Source: Idiomarina loihiensis (GTDB lineage Bacteria; Pseudomonadota; Gammaproteobacteria; Enterobacterales; Alteromonadaceae). Taken from it: a stretch of 64,000 bases of DNA. The stretch's first letter is position 1; each line of letters begins with the position of its first letter. The translations under genes were made by a program, and so were the position numbers. Shown here piece after piece: positions 52,825-62,444 of this stretch. The stretch spans positions 1,240,001 through 1,304,000 of the forward strand of contig NZ_CP074112.1 of NCBI RefSeq assembly GCF_024584785.1. Direction: 5' to 3'. Under the pieces are notes generated by a model, which did no database searches, had not been told where the DNA came from, and saw nothing but the letters and a program-made list of their open reading frames with translations.

Positions 52825-52900
52825 GGATGGTTAGCTCAGCTGGGAGAGCACCGCCCTTACAAGGCGGGGGTCACTGGTTCGAACCCAGTACCATCCACCA
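52825..52900 (+). tRNA. tRNA-Val (UAC), copy 1
   Basis: A 76-nt cloverleaf; anticodon stem CCGCC/GGCGG with loop CTTACAA gives TAC. CCA is encoded. Confidence 0.97.
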
Positions 52901-52926
52901 CTTCTTCATTTTCTCTGTCTCCCTGT

Positions 52927-53002
52927 GGATGGTTAGCTCAGCTGGGAGAGCACCGCCCTTACAAGGCGGGGGTCACTGGTTCGAACCCAGTACCATCCAC
53001 CA
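52927..53002 (+). tRNA. tRNA-Val (UAC), copy 2
   Basis: Identical to copy 1; 26 bp spacer. A run of seven T follows at 53004, possibly the transcript end. Confidence 0.97.
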
Positions 53003-53122
53003 TTTTTTTGCAGCTCTGCAAAACTCTAATCTAGAATACTTCAATCATTAGTAATAAATTAGCACCTAAATAAGCATGTTAGCCACCTGTACTGATGGGC
53101 TCATTGATTTTAGGCGCCGTGA

Positions 53123-53602
53123 TTATTCTTCTTGCGCCGTGCGTACCAACTGGAAATAACGCTTCAAGTGCCGCGAAAATAGCAGCAGCCAACAGCCCAT
53201 CAGCCAGCCAAACAATAGCATAGCCTTCACCCAAGAAAACGCCGGCCAGCGCGCCCCAATTAAACTCAGTAATAAGATGCCATCCAGTACCCAGCTCAGC
53301 CAGAGTAACAGCGGCGCCCAGCGAAAGGCTTTACTGACCCAAGCTGCTATCTCGGTTTTAACTTGAGTGGTTAACACAAAGAGCACCAACGCAGGCAGCC
53401 CTACCGCTAGAGCCAACGCAAACTGGTGGGTGTTGGTGTAGAAAAACTGCAGAATGAGCGAGCGGTCTTCAAAAAAAGAAAGGGATAAAATCCAAGCCAC
53501 GTAACCACGCAAAAAAAACAGCAACAACACCGTTAAACTTAACGGTGTCTTCAGCTGTCCGTCTGCCGTAATGTAGCGCTCATCACCCAGTTGCAGTTGC
53601 AC
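53123..53602 (-). CDS. DUF2919 (YfeZ-like) membrane protein
   Basis: A 159-residue inner-membrane protein with four predicted helices (near 22-45, 60-80, 93-115, 125-145) and the opening DERYITADGQLKTPLSLTVLLLFFLRGYV that marks DUF2919. Function unknown. It starts at GTG 53602 inside the end of the DUF2061 gene (20-bp overlap), so it is translationally coupled. Confidence 0.82.
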   Translation of the reverse strand: MQLQLGDERYITADGQLKTPLSLTVLLLFFLRGYVAWILSLSFFEDRSLILQFFYTNTHQFALALAVGLPALVLFVLTTQVKTEIAAWVSKAFRWAPLLLWLSWVLDGILLLSLIGARWPAFSWVKAMLLFGWLMGCWLLLFSRHLKRYFQLVRTAQEE

Positions 53603-53771
53603 CTACTTGCCGCCTTGACCAAAATTTTTCATGAAAATAATAAGCAATGGTGTTCACTAAAGGTTCGATCATTGCCACTGCCCCACCCAACATCACATCG
53701 CCGGTCATGAGCCATACCAGCGTAAAGGCCACACTTACGTGCATTACGCCAAAGGATACTGTTTTTGCCAT
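53583..53771 (-). CDS. DUF2061 small membrane protein
   Basis: A 62-residue protein with the DUF2061 signature: KTVSFGVMHVSVAFTLVWLMTGD, then GGAVAMIEPLVNTIAYYFHEKFW. One or two membrane helices. Function unknown. A good AGGAGA ribosome site precedes the ATG. Forms a two-gene unit with the DUF2919 protein. Confidence 0.88.
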   Translation of the reverse strand: MAKTVSFGVMHVSVAFTLVWLMTGDVMLGGAVAMIEPLVNTIAYYFHEKFWSRRQVGATATG

Positions 53772-53883
53772 GCCTATCTCCTCATCTGTTTGAGCGCTTA
53801 GGTTAGCGCTTGATGAATAGATAATAGCAATCAGGTTGGTATTATCTAATTAATAATACCGATTAAAGATATCGACCGTCTCA

Positions 53884-55905
53884 TTACAGGCGTTTGAGCT
53901 GTTCACGTAATTGAGTTAATTCATCCCTAATGCTTGCCGCTCGTTCAAATTCAAGATCTTTAGCCGCTTGATACATGGCTTTTTCTGCCGCTTCAATTTT
54001 CTGTACCAACAGTTTCGGATCGAACAAGCTCGCATCATAACTAGCTTGTGGCTCAGCTGCAGCCCGCTGTTGTTCTTTACGCGGCGCCCGAATACCCGTA
54101 CCACCGAGGTCCATCACATCGGTGATGCGTTTGTTTAAGCCCTTTGGCGTGATGCCATGTTCTTCGTTATAGGCTTGCTGTTTTTGCCGGCGTCGATCGG
54201 TTTCGTCAATCGCCCGCTGCATCGAACCTGTGATTCTGTCCGCATACAAGATAGCGCGGCCATTGAGGTTTCGTGCGGCTCGGCCGATGGTCTGAATTAA
54301 TGACCGGTCACTGCGCAAAAAGCCTTCTTTATCCGCATCGAGAATCGCCACTAAACTTACTTCAGGCATATCTAAGCCTTCACGTAACAAGTTGATTCCC
54401 ACCAGCACATCAAATTCACCTAAGCGTAGGTCGCGAATAATCTCCATACGCTCCACCGTATCAATATCTGAATGCAGATAGCGAACACGAATACCATGTT
54501 CATCTAGGTAATCCGATAAGTCTTCTGCCATCTTCTTGGTTAAGGTGGTGGCTAGCACGCGCTCATTGCGTTCCACGCGGATTCTAACTTCTGACATCAA
54601 ATCATCCACTTGAGTCGCAACTGGGCGAATCTCTATGAGCGGATCCACGAGGCCCGTTGGACGTACCACCTGCTCTACCACTTCACCGGCTGATTTTTCT
54701 AGTTCATATTTACCTGGCGTGGCCGAGACATAAATAAGTTGTGGCGCAATGGCCTCAAACTCATCGAACTTTAACGGCCGGTTATCCAGTGCCGATGGCA
54801 ATCTAAACCCATAATTCACGAGGTTTTCTTTGCGCGAACGGTCGCCTTTGTACATGGCACCGATTTGCGACACAGTCACGTGTGATTCATCAATAATCAT
54901 CAGTGCATCATCAGGCAAATAATCCAGCAAGGTTGGTGGCGGCTCGCCGGGCGCACGCCCAGATAGATAGCGCGAGTAGTTTTCGATACCAGAGCAATAA
55001 CCCAGCTCTAGCATCATTTCTATGTCGTATTGAGTACGTTGACTCAGCCGCTGTTCTTCGACCAATTTATTGGCATCTAACAGTTGCTGTTTGCGCTCTT
55101 TTAATTCTTCTTTGATGCGTTCCACCGCCGCTAAAATGGTTTCGCGCGGGGTAACATAGTGGGTCTTCGGATACACGGTAGCTCGCGCCACGTCGGCTTC
55201 CGTTACTTGCCCCGTTAAGGGTTCAAAAAAGCTAATGCGGTCGATCTCATCATCGAATAGCTCCACCCGAATGGCCAACTGTTCAGATTCAGCCGGAAAA
55301 ATATCTATCACTTCGCCGCGCACCCGATAAGTGCCACGCTCAAACGCCGCATCATTGCGTTTGTATTGCAGTTGCGCCAAGCGCCGCAAAATATCACGCT
55401 GATCGATCATATCGCCACGGCGTAAGTGCAGCATCATTTTCATGTAGGATTCAGGATCGCCCAAACCATAAATACAGGATACCGAAGCCACTAGCACCAC
55501 GTCGCGGCGCTCCATCAGGGCTTTGGTGGCAGACAGCCGCATTTGTTCGATATGCTCGTTTATCGAGGCATCTTTCTCAATAAAAGTATCCGTGGTCGGC
55601 ACATAAGCTTCGGGCTGATAGTAATCGTAATAAGACACGAAATACTCAACGGCATTGTTAGGAAAGAACTCTTTCATCTCGCCATACAATTGCGCCGCCA
55701 AAGTTTTGTTATGGGCCAAAATCAACGTTGGTCGCTGCACCTTGGCGATAACGTTAGCCATGGTAAAGGTTTTACCTGAACCAGTAACCCCAAGTAACGT
55801 TTGATGAGCCAGGCCAGCTTCCAGATTATCCACCAGAGCTTCGATAGCTTTGGGTTGGTCACCTGCGGGTTGATAGTCTGAGGTTAATTCGAAACGTTTC
55901 ACCAT
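53884..55905 (-). CDS. uvrB: Excinuclease ABC subunit B
   Basis: A 673-residue nucleotide-excision-repair helicase. Walker A GVTGSGKT; beta-hairpin [12 protein letters not shown] that inserts between DNA strands; Walker B MIIDESHV; helicase motif [13 protein letters not shown]-terminal UVR domain binding UvrC. It lies 3 bp after the MATE gene on the same strand. I found no LexA box immediately ahead of uvrB, where it is usual in E. coli. Confidence 0.97.
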   Translation of the reverse strand: MVKRFELTSDYQPAGDQPKAIEALVDNLEAGLAHQTLLGVTGSGKTFTMANVIAKVQRPTLILAHNKTLAAQLYGEMKEFFPNNAVEYFVSYYDYYQPEAYVPTTDTFIEKDASINEHIEQMRLSATKALMERRDVVLVASVSCIYGLGDPESYMKMMLHLRRGDMIDQRDILRRLAQLQYKRNDAAFERGTYRVRGEVIDIFPAESEQLAIRVELFDDEIDRISFFEPLTGQVTEADVARATVYPKTHYVTPRETILAAVERIKEELKERKQQLLDANKLVEEQRLSQRTQYDIEMMLELGYCSGIENYSRYLSGRAPGEPPPTLLDYLPDDALMIIDESHVTVSQIGAMYKGDRSRKENLVNYGFRLPSALDNRPLKFDEFEAIAPQLIYVSATPGKYELEKSAGEVVEQVVRPTGLVDPLIEIRPVATQVDDLMSEVRIRVERNERVLATTLTKKMAEDLSDYLDEHGIRVRYLHSDIDTVERMEIIRDLRLGEFDVLVGINLLREGLDMPEVSLVAILDADKEGFLRSDRSLIQTIGRAARNLNGRAILYADRITGSMQRAIDETDRRRQKQQAYNEEHGITPKGLNKRITDVMDLGGTGIRAPRKEQQRAAAEPQASYDASLFDPKLLVQKIEAAEKAMYQAAKDLEFERAASIRDELTQLREQLKRL

Positions 55906-55908
55906 GTT

Positions 55909-57279
55909 TTATCCTGTTACCGCGTGCTGCTGTTTGTCGCGTTCTTGTGCTAAGGCCCGTTGAAACCAAAACCAAGCCATGAAGCCAGTGACGATATTAG
56001 CAATAACGCCACCTACAAATAAGCCGGGTAGGTCGTACCAGAGTCCGCCCAGCCAGCTCAGGGGTACAAACATCACGAACAAACGGATCACACTTAAGCT
56101 CAACGCTGACATTGGCAAATGCAGAGCATTTAAACTTGAGTTGGTTAAAATAATCACCCCTTGCGCACCGTAGCCAAGCGGCATCACGTAGATGAATAAA
56201 CGAATCAGTTCAGCCACTTCAGGGTCATTGGTAAAGACCGCTGCAATCATAGGAGCTAGGGCAATCAACAAGCCGTACATCAACAATTGAATGATCAATA
56301 CGGCTCGCACTGCCACTTTGTAAGCGGCACCGACCCGATCAAAAGCATGAGCGCCAAAGTTTTGGCTAATGAGCGGTGGTAACGACATGGATAGTGCCAG
56401 AATGACCACACTGGCTAAGGATTCTAGCCGCGAGCCAACCCCAAACGCTGCGACCGCTTCAGCACCATAAACGGCCACCAAGGCAGTGAGTACCGCCATA
56501 GCCAGAGGGGTGAGCATGTTCGCACCCGCTGCGGGTAAGCCAATGCTCAAAATTTGGCGGGCTGAATGCAGCCAAGTGGCGCCACTAGGTGCGCGCAAAC
56601 TCAACAGTTGCTTGTAGCGCAAATACCAGAGTACCAGCACACTACCAATAACCCAGGACAGCACACTCGCAAGCGCCGCACCTTGCACTCCTAGTGCCGG
56701 CACCGGGCCCCAACCGAAAATCAGAATAGGATCAAACACGGCGTTCAGTAAACCGCCTGAAGCCATGATCAAACTGGGCGTACGAGTATCGCCAGCCGCG
56801 CGTAACACCGCATTACCCACCATCGGGATAACTAACCAGACGGCGCCTATAAACCACTGTGTCATGTAGGCATAAATATCGGGTAACAAGCGTTCTTGGG
56901 CACCAAGCAGGGCAAAAATGGCTGGCATCAACAACCAGCCGATCAGAGCTAAGACAGCGACCAATAAAGCAGCGACGGTCAGTGCCGTAGTGCCATCAAA
57001 ACGCGCATGCTCCTCGCGCCCCGAACCACGTTTACGAGCAATCACCGCCGAGGTACCAATGCCTAAGCCAATACTCAAGCTCACCACGGTAAAAGTTACC
57101 GGAAAGGTGAAACTAACCGCAGCGAGCGGATCCGTGCCTAGCATACCGACAAAAAAAGTATCAACCACGTTAAAGCTAATCAGCGTTAGTACGCCAATAA
57201 TAACGGGCCAAGTCATCTGCCATAGGGTGCTAGGAATAGGCCGATGAAGCAACGATTTTGCCGACACTGCTGGGCTCAT
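55909..57279 (-). CDS. MATE-family multidrug/Na+ antiporter
   Basis: A 456-residue transporter with twelve membrane helices in two six-helix halves; TWPVIIGVLTLISFNVVDTFFVG and the second-half GLPAAGANMLTPLAMAVL are family hallmarks. Exports cationic compounds using Na+ or H+; the specific drugs cannot be read. It is followed by uvrB with a 3-bp gap, suggesting shared transcription. Confidence 0.93.
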   Translation of the reverse strand: MSPAVSAKSLLHRPIPSTLWQMTWPVIIGVLTLISFNVVDTFFVGMLGTDPLAAVSFTFPVTFTVVSLSIGLGIGTSAVIARKRGSGREEHARFDGTTALTVAALLVAVLALIGWLLMPAIFALLGAQERLLPDIYAYMTQWFIGAVWLVIPMVGNAVLRAAGDTRTPSLIMASGGLLNAVFDPILIFGWGPVPALGVQGAALASVLSWVIGSVLVLWYLRYKQLLSLRAPSGATWLHSARQILSIGLPAAGANMLTPLAMAVLTALVAVYGAEAVAAFGVGSRLESLASVVILALSMSLPPLISQNFGAHAFDRVGAAYKVAVRAVLIIQLLMYGLLIALAPMIAAVFTNDPEVAELIRLFIYVMPLGYGAQGVIILTNSSLNALHLPMSALSLSVIRLFVMFVPLSWLGGLWYDLPGLFVGGVIANIVTGFMAWFWFQRALAQERDKQQHAVTG

Positions 57280-57534
57280 GAAGATACTCTTAGTTGTTAC
57301 TGCTAGTTATTACTGCGGGACTGTAGTTTTGGACCTGTCGCTACGACTGCGACTTAGCCATTGCTTGGGTATCGTAAAGGCTCCTAGTGTACCCAAATTT
57401 GCTGGTTACTACCATCCTCAATCTACCCCGACCAGAGCTTGCTTGCGTGGACAAAAATAGCCAATATCTATATAGTAAAGCATCTTTTTTCCCCTCAATA
57501 TTTTATTAACGGCTCTGAAGCAAGGGATACCAGC

Positions 57535-58719
57535 GTGAAATATCAACTTTCTGATCGTGTAAATGCTATTCAACCTTCTCCTACCCTAGCAGTTTCGCAA
57601 AAAGCCGCTGAGCTTAAAGCTGCTGGCCATGATGTGATTGGCTTAGGCGTTGGTGAGCCTGATTTTGATACGCCCCAATTCGTGAAGGATGCTGCCAAGG
57701 CCGCGATTGATGCTGGCCATACCAAATACACAGCCGTCGACGGTATTCCGCAACTGAAACAAGCGGTCATTAACAAATTTCAGCGCGACAATGGACTCAG
57801 CTACGAACCTGCAGAGATTTTGATTTCGGCGGGCGGTAAACACAGTATTTTTAATCTACTTAGTGCTTGGCTTAACCCAGGTGACGAAGTGCTGATCCCG
57901 GCACCTTACTGGGTGTCCTATCCTGATATGAGCTTATTGGTGGGTGCGGTACCACGCTTTATTGAAGCTGGTATTGAGCAACGCTATAAAATCACTGCGG
58001 CACAATTAGCGGCGGCCATTACCCCAGCCACTCGGTTACTGTTCTTAAATAGTCCTTCTAACCCAACTGGTACCGCCTATAGCAAAGCTGAATTGACAGC
58101 CCTAGCTGAGGTGTTGCGCCAGCATCCGCAAGTTCTTATTGCTACGGATGATATGTACGAACATATCTTGTGGACAGAAGAGGCTTTTCACAATATCGCC
58201 ATGGTGGCGCCAGACTTACGTGACCGTATTGTGATTCTTTCTGGGGTGTCTAAAGCTTATGCCATGACCGGCTGGCGGATTGGTTACGCCGCGGGCCCTA
58301 AACCTTTGATTGCGGCAATGAAAAAGATTCAGTCACAGAGCACATCTAATCCAGCCAGCATTAGCCAATATGCGGCACTTGCAGCGTTAGAAGGTGACCA
58401 AACGTGCATTACCACCATGGTCACTGAATTTAAGAAACGCCATGATTATTTAGTTGCAGCACTCAATACGATTCCTGGTATGCAATGCATTGCTGGTGAC
58501 GGCACTTTCTATACCTTTGCCAATATCACTGAACTCATGGCACAAAAAGGGGTGAGTACGGATATTGAATTATGCGAACAACTCTTGAATCAAGCTAAAG
58601 TGGCGCTGGTACCTGGTTCAGCCTTTGGTGCACCTGGCCATTGTCGCTTCTCTTTCGCCACCAGTATGGCAACTTTAGAAGAAGCGGTGCGACGTATTGA
58701 TGCCTACGCTCGCGGTTAA
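57535..58719 (+). CDS. Aspartate aminotransferase (class I, subgroup 1-beta)
   Basis: A 394-residue PLP enzyme. The PLP lysine is in SGVSKAYAMTGWRIGYA; substrate-binding Arg lies in CRFSFATS near the end; VGEPDFDTP is typical of the AatA group rather than E. coli AspC. Start at GTG 57535, with AAGGGAT upstream; an in-frame start 96 bp earlier gives a non-conserved extension. Divergent from the MATE gene; single-gene unit with its own terminator. Confidence 0.92.
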   Translation: MKYQLSDRVNAIQPSPTLAVSQKAAELKAAGHDVIGLGVGEPDFDTPQFVKDAAKAAIDAGHTKYTAVDGIPQLKQAVINKFQRDNGLSYEPAEILISAGGKHSIFNLLSAWLNPGDEVLIPAPYWVSYPDMSLLVGAVPRFIEAGIEQRYKITAAQLAAAITPATRLLFLNSPSNPTGTAYSKAELTALAEVLRQHPQVLIATDDMYEHILWTEEAFHNIAMVAPDLRDRIVILSGVSKAYAMTGWRIGYAAGPKPLIAAMKKIQSQSTSNPASISQYAALAALEGDQTCITTMVTEFKKRHDYLVAALNTIPGMQCIAGDGTFYTFANITELMAQKGVSTDIELCEQLLNQAKVALVPGSAFGAPGHCRFSFATSMATLEEAVRRIDAYARG

Positions 58720-58744
58720 ACTGCTGACAAGTTCAAGGTTCTTT

Positions 58745-58774
58745 AAAATCCCGGCCCCGAGCCGGGATTTTTTA
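58745..58774 (+). terminator. Terminator of the aminotransferase gene
   Basis: AAAATCCCGGC (58745-58755) pairs with GCCGGGATTTT (58761-58771), and the right arm runs into a T-tract. Loop of five bases. Confidence 0.92.
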
Positions 58775-59277
58775 TGAATCTTTGGTGACAACGACAATCA
58801 AACAGCTGTTTAAATTTTAACCACGGCAAGCTTTCTTGAAAACTCAAGCGATTAAAGCAAAAAGTCAAGCTATGATTGGCGATATTTGAAGCAAAGCTGA
58901 CAAGAAATACACAGTGGCAGATCAAGAAAGAAGCGCTTCTTCAAGTTTTTCTTAAAGCCTGTAAAGTAACTCTGGGTATATATGTAAGCATTTGTTTTTA
59001 TTGCGAAAATACAAATAGAGTCAATTTTTAAGCAATCTCTAAATCGGCCTGTATAGCGCACCATTCATGACTACTCACAGATTTTCCCACAAGGTTATCC
59101 ACAGATTTAGTGGATAAGATCCGCTAGCCTTTTGAAATCAAGAGCTGCGCCGATCTGTGGATAACATAGGACGGATCACAACTATATCTTTTGATATAAA
59201 CGCTGCCCTTGTTCACTCTTGACAAGGACTATTTTATCAAGTTTGCGCACAAAACGTGCAAACGAACTTTTTTAGTA
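58775..59277. other. Non-coding region with clustered DnaA boxes and GATC sites
   Basis: About 500 bp without a convincing gene. Two perfect DnaA boxes face each other: TTATCCACA (59095-59103) and TGTGGATAA (59156-59164), with a one-mismatch copy AGTGGATAA (59109-59117) between. Three GATC sites fall in the same 60 bp. An AT-rich stretch lies to the left (58975-59040). A 14-bp palindrome, AAGAAGCGCTTCTT, sits at 58928-58941. Candidate DnaA-titration (datA-like) or initiation-control site; a true origin would need neighbours such as mioC/gidA or dnaA, which are absent. Confidence 0.6.
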
Positions 59278-59306
59278 TTGACAGGCGCTGCAAGCCCCTT
59301 TAACAT
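59278..59306 (+). promoter_or_regulatory. Promoter of the tRNA-Asn pair
   Basis: TTGACA (59278-59283), 17 bp, TAACAT (59301-59306); the first tRNA begins 23 bp later. Confidence 0.82.
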
Positions 59307-59328
59307 TCGCATCCGTTGCTTGAGGTGT

Positions 59329-59405
59329 TCCCCAGTAGCTCAGTTGGTTAGAGCGGTGGACTGTTAATCCATGTGTCGTTGGTTCGAATCCAACCTGGGG
59401 AGCCA
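59329..59405 (+). tRNA. tRNA-Asn (GUU), copy 1
   Basis: A 77-nt cloverleaf, anticodon loop CTGTTAA giving GTT, T-loop GTTCGAATCC, CCA encoded. Confidence 0.97.
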
Positions 59406-59435
59406 ACACCACCTTCCTTGCAACCTATTTGTAAT

Positions 59436-59512
59436 TCCCCAGTAGCTCAGTTGGTTAGAGCGGTGGACTGTTAATCCATGTGTCGTTGGTTCGAATCCAA
59501 CCTGGGGAGCCA
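59436..59512 (+). tRNA. tRNA-Asn (GUU), copy 2
   Basis: Identical to copy 1, separated by 30 bp. Confidence 0.97.
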
Positions 59513-59556
59513 CAAATAACCTAGCCCCCACGCAACTCCCGCTTACTCCAGTTAAC

Positions 59557-60615
59557 TCAATAGCGCTTTACCAATTGAAAATAATCATGCAATTCGCTTT
59601 GTTGCCACAGTCTTTTGCTCAGTTTAGCCACTGGTTCTTGAGCGCCTGCAGCTAACCAAGCAACCACCGCTTCTGCCACATTCGGCCATTTACAATAAAC
59701 CGCACTGTCTTGCTCAATAAAGCGTTGTACTTGCTCTGTACTCAGTTCTTCCATCACCTGTGCAAGACCAGCAATGTCTAGACAACGCGCATTTGCTACT
59801 TGTTCAAACTGCCCTTGGAGCGGTCGTACTAACAATTTCTTGCCCATCGCTAAGGCTTCGCAGCTGGTTTCAAAGCCGGCGTTACTGATCACCCCTGCCA
59901 CACTCGCAAAGCAATCCGCAAACCCCTGCCGGGATGGCGGGAAGTAATGCACATGCCCCACTTGCTGATGTTCTGCTTGGGGATGAAAAACACTGAACCG
60001 GTAATCGCTGAGGGGCGCCAGCAACTGATGGATTGCAGCGAGGTTCTCAAACGGTAGATAGACTAAATAATGTCGTTGCTGCAGATTCGTCACTTGCGCG
60101 CGTTGGTGAATAATAGGTGGCATCGTGTGCTGTCCATCCTCAAACCAATGCATGCCCAGCGCCTCACTTACCGGTGCAAACCAACGCAGCAACTGCCGTT
60201 GAGCGACATGAATAGGGAGTGTTTGCGTGGCTTTATAAAAGGCAAACTGGCGGCCAATACCAATCACTCGGCGCTGTTGTTTACGACCAGCCCAGGCGGT
60301 AATGGGTTCGTAGTCGCTAACGATGAGATCGTAAGGAGCTAGATCCAACTGCTGTACATCCTGCCAGAACTTACCCCAGTTATTGCGCCGCATGGTTTCT
60401 CGTAGCGATACTCGACCTTGCTGCACGGCAAAGGTGAGGCCTTCGCACCATTGCCAATCACCAAACGCTTCCATATCGAACAAAGCCGCTTGCGGCCGTC
60501 CTGATACTAAAAAATCAAGCTCGATATCGCTGCGTTGACTAGCAGCCTCAGCTAATGCCGCGCACCGGCTTAAATGACCGTTACCGGTGCCCTGTACTCC
60601 TACTAAGATACGCAT
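59557..60615 (-). CDS. MJ1255/VC2487-type glycosyltransferase
   Basis: A 352-residue GT-B-fold protein: MRILVGVQGTGNGHLSRCAAL at the N-terminus and a UDP-sugar-binding-like region SNAGFETSCEALAMGKKLLVRPL near the C-terminus (TIGR00661 family). Acceptor unknown. Start at ATG 60615 with AGGAGTG upstream; the longer in-frame reading to 60759 runs into the PAP2 gene. Overlaps that gene by 13 bp. Confidence 0.88.
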   Translation of the reverse strand: MRILVGVQGTGNGHLSRCAALAEAASQRSDIELDFLVSGRPQAALFDMEAFGDWQWCEGLTFAVQQGRVSLRETMRRNNWGKFWQDVQQLDLAPYDLIVSDYEPITAWAGRKQQRRVIGIGRQFAFYKATQTLPIHVAQRQLLRWFAPVSEALGMHWFEDGQHTMPPIIHQRAQVTNLQQRHYLVYLPFENLAAIHQLLAPLSDYRFSVFHPQAEHQQVGHVHYFPPSRQGFADCFASVAGVISNAGFETSCEALAMGKKLLVRPLQGQFEQVANARCLDIAGLAQVMEELSTEQVQRFIEQDSAVYCKWPNVAEAVVAWLAAGAQEPVAKLSKRLWQQSELHDYFQLVKRY

Positions 60616-61124
60616 GCTATCACTCCTATAGCGATCATACTTCCTAGCCCTATCCCAGCCAAAATGTCGCCCGGATAATGCACTCCTAATAACACCCGCG
60701 ACGATCCCACCGCCACGGCCCAGGCATAAAACAACCACGACCAACTTGGCCAGGTCCAAGTTAACAGCGCTGCCATTAAAAATGCTGCGGTGGTATGCCC
60801 GGATGGAAAACTAAAAGGATCGTGCGCAATAATCACCGCTTTTAACGCTTGTTTGGCTTGATATGGACGGGGTCTCTTGTAGTAACGCTTGAGCAGGCAA
60901 AATAATGGTACTTCTAGCGCAAATCCCAACCATAATGCGTATTGCAACTGAGATTTGGTTTGTAATAATGCTAGCAGCAGGGCTAATCCAGCGTACAAAT
61001 AGCCATCACCTGAATGCGATATCCAGCGCACCAACTTGCGTTGAGCTAAGGCGCGGTAACGATGATTACACCAACTAAAACTGCGCTGATCGTAGTCGTT
61101 TAGCTGCTTAATCCACCCCGTCAT
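60603..61124 (-). CDS. PAP2-family phosphatase
   Basis: A 173-residue inner-membrane lipid phosphatase. All three acid-phosphatase motifs are present: KRYYKRPRP, PSGHTTAA and SRVLLGVHYPGD. Five membrane helices. Likely removes phosphate from undecaprenyl-PP, phosphatidic acid or phosphatidylglycerol phosphate. Coupled to the glycosyltransferase gene by a 13-bp overlap, which hints at a shared glycolipid step. Confidence 0.92.
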   Translation of the reverse strand: MTGWIKQLNDYDQRSFSWCNHRYRALAQRKLVRWISHSGDGYLYAGLALLLALLQTKSQLQYALWLGFALEVPLFCLLKRYYKRPRPYQAKQALKAVIIAHDPFSFPSGHTTAAFLMAALLTWTWPSWSWLFYAWAVAVGSSRVLLGVHYPGDILAGIGLGSMIAIGVIACVS

Positions 61125-61299
61125 ATGCTCTTCCTCTGCAGGTTAACTGGCGCAAATTTAACCAGTAGCCATGGCAGCTCTGTGACAACTCGATGAACAA
61201 TCGATGACAAATGCTAATAACACTACATTTGATCGGTTGTTTATAGCGGCTAAAAATTCGATAATATGCAGTATCGATAAAGAGCGAACAGGTATCTTC

Positions 61300-61884
61300 A
61301 TGAGTGACTACTTGCTGCTGTTGGTTGCAACAGTACTAGTCAACAATTTCGTGTTGGTTAAATTTCTTGGATTATGTCCCTTTATGGGCGTGTCTAATAA
61401 GCTAGAAACAGCCATTGGTATGTCGGCTGCGACCACCTTTGTGCTGACGTTAGCCTCGGTATGTAGCTACCTTGTTAACCAATACATCTTGGCACCGCTA
61501 GACTTAATGGCGCTGCAAACATTGAGTTTCATTTTAGTGATTGCCGTAGTGGTACAATTCACTGAAATGGTCGTACATAAAACTAGCCCCACGTTATACC
61601 GTTTACTGGGCATCTTTTTACCGTTAATTACTACCAACTGTGCGGTGCTTGGTGTGGCTTTGTTAAATATCAATGAACAACATAATTTTGTCGAGTCGAT
61701 CATCTATGGCTTGGGTGCAGCGCTCGGCTTCTCGCTGGTCCTTATTTTGTTTTCAGCGTTGCGCGAACGCCTAGCTGCGGCCGATGTGCCGTTGCCGTTT
61801 AAAGGTGCGGCGGTGGCGATGATTACAGCCGGTCTGATGTCATTAGCCTTTATGGGATTTAGCGGCTTGGTGACCAACGCATGA
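61300..61884 (+). CDS. rsxA: Electron transport complex subunit RsxA (RnfA)
   Basis: A 194-residue inner-membrane subunit with six helices, matching RsxA/RnfA ([32 protein letters not shown]). Part of the ion-pumping ferredoxin-linked complex that also keeps SoxR reduced. Start at ATG 61300 by homology. Overlaps rsxB by 4 bp. Confidence 0.96.
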   Translation: MSDYLLLLVATVLVNNFVLVKFLGLCPFMGVSNKLETAIGMSAATTFVLTLASVCSYLVNQYILAPLDLMALQTLSFILVIAVVVQFTEMVVHKTSPTLYRLLGIFLPLITTNCAVLGVALLNINEQHNFVESIIYGLGAALGFSLVLILFSALRERLAAADVPLPFKGAAVAMITAGLMSLAFMGFSGLVTNA

Positions 61885-62444
61885 GTATGTTGACTGCCAT
61901 CATTGTGTTAGGTGTACTGGCGCTGGTGTTTGGGCTTATTCTTGGCTTCGCGGCGGTACGCTTTAAAGTGGAAAGCGATCCTATTGTGGATCAAATTGAT
62001 GCTATTTTGCCGCAAACCCAATGTGGTCAGTGCGGCTATCCCGGCTGTCGCCCCTATGCCGAAGCCATTGCCAACGGCGATGCCATCAATAAATGCCCTC
62101 CGGGCGGCGAAGCAACCATTAAGCAACTAGCTGAGTTGATGGGCGTGGAACCACAACCTCTTGATGCCGCTCATGGTACCGAGGATGTTAAAAAGGTTGC
62201 GGTGATCCGTGAAGATGAATGTATCGGCTGTACCAAGTGTATTCAGGCTTGTCCGGTAGATGCCATTTTAGGTGCCGCCAAGCAAATGCATACGGTTATA
62301 GCCCATGAATGTACGGGCTGTGATCTTTGCGTGGAGCCCTGTCCAGTGGATTGTATTGATATGGTGCCGGTACCCGTGCGCCCAGAAAATTGGCAATGGA
62401 ACCTAGAACAGATTCCAGTGACTGTTGTGGAGTCAGCTAAATAA
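61881..62444 (+). CDS. rsxB: Electron transport complex iron-sulfur subunit RsxB (RnfB)
   Basis: A 187-residue subunit: N-terminal membrane helix (residues 4-25), a [4Fe-4S] domain with CGQCGYPGC...C, then two ferredoxin clusters, [12 protein letters not shown] and [12 protein letters not shown]. Passes electrons from RsxC towards the membrane subunits. The stop overlaps rsxC start by 1 bp. Confidence 0.96.
   Translation: MSMLTAIIVLGVLALVFGLILGFAAVRFKVESDPIVDQIDAILPQTQCGQCGYPGCRPYAEAIANGDAINKCPPGGEATIKQLAELMGVEPQPLDAAHGTEDVKKVAVIREDECIGCTKCIQACPVDAILGAAKQMHTVIAHECTGCDLCVEPCPVDCIDMVPVPVRPENWQWNLEQIPVTVVESAK

Noticed and set aside
52723-53051. Two overlapping plus-strand reading frames across the tRNA-Val pair
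   Set aside because: They are translations of the two identical tRNA genes and spacers (repeated internal sequence), with no ribosome site or known family.
57280-57534. LexA box upstream of the MATE-uvrB pair
   Set aside because: CTGTAGTTTTGG lacks the right half-site ACAG at the required distance.
58743-59064. Two short minus-strand reading frames behind the aminotransferase
   Set aside because: No ribosome sites, no recognisable family, and one runs across the terminator hairpin.
59041-59240. Chromosomal replication origin
   Set aside because: DnaA boxes and GATC sites are present, but there are too few boxes and no origin neighbours (mioC, mnmG, dnaA, rpmH). Kept only as a titration-site candidate.
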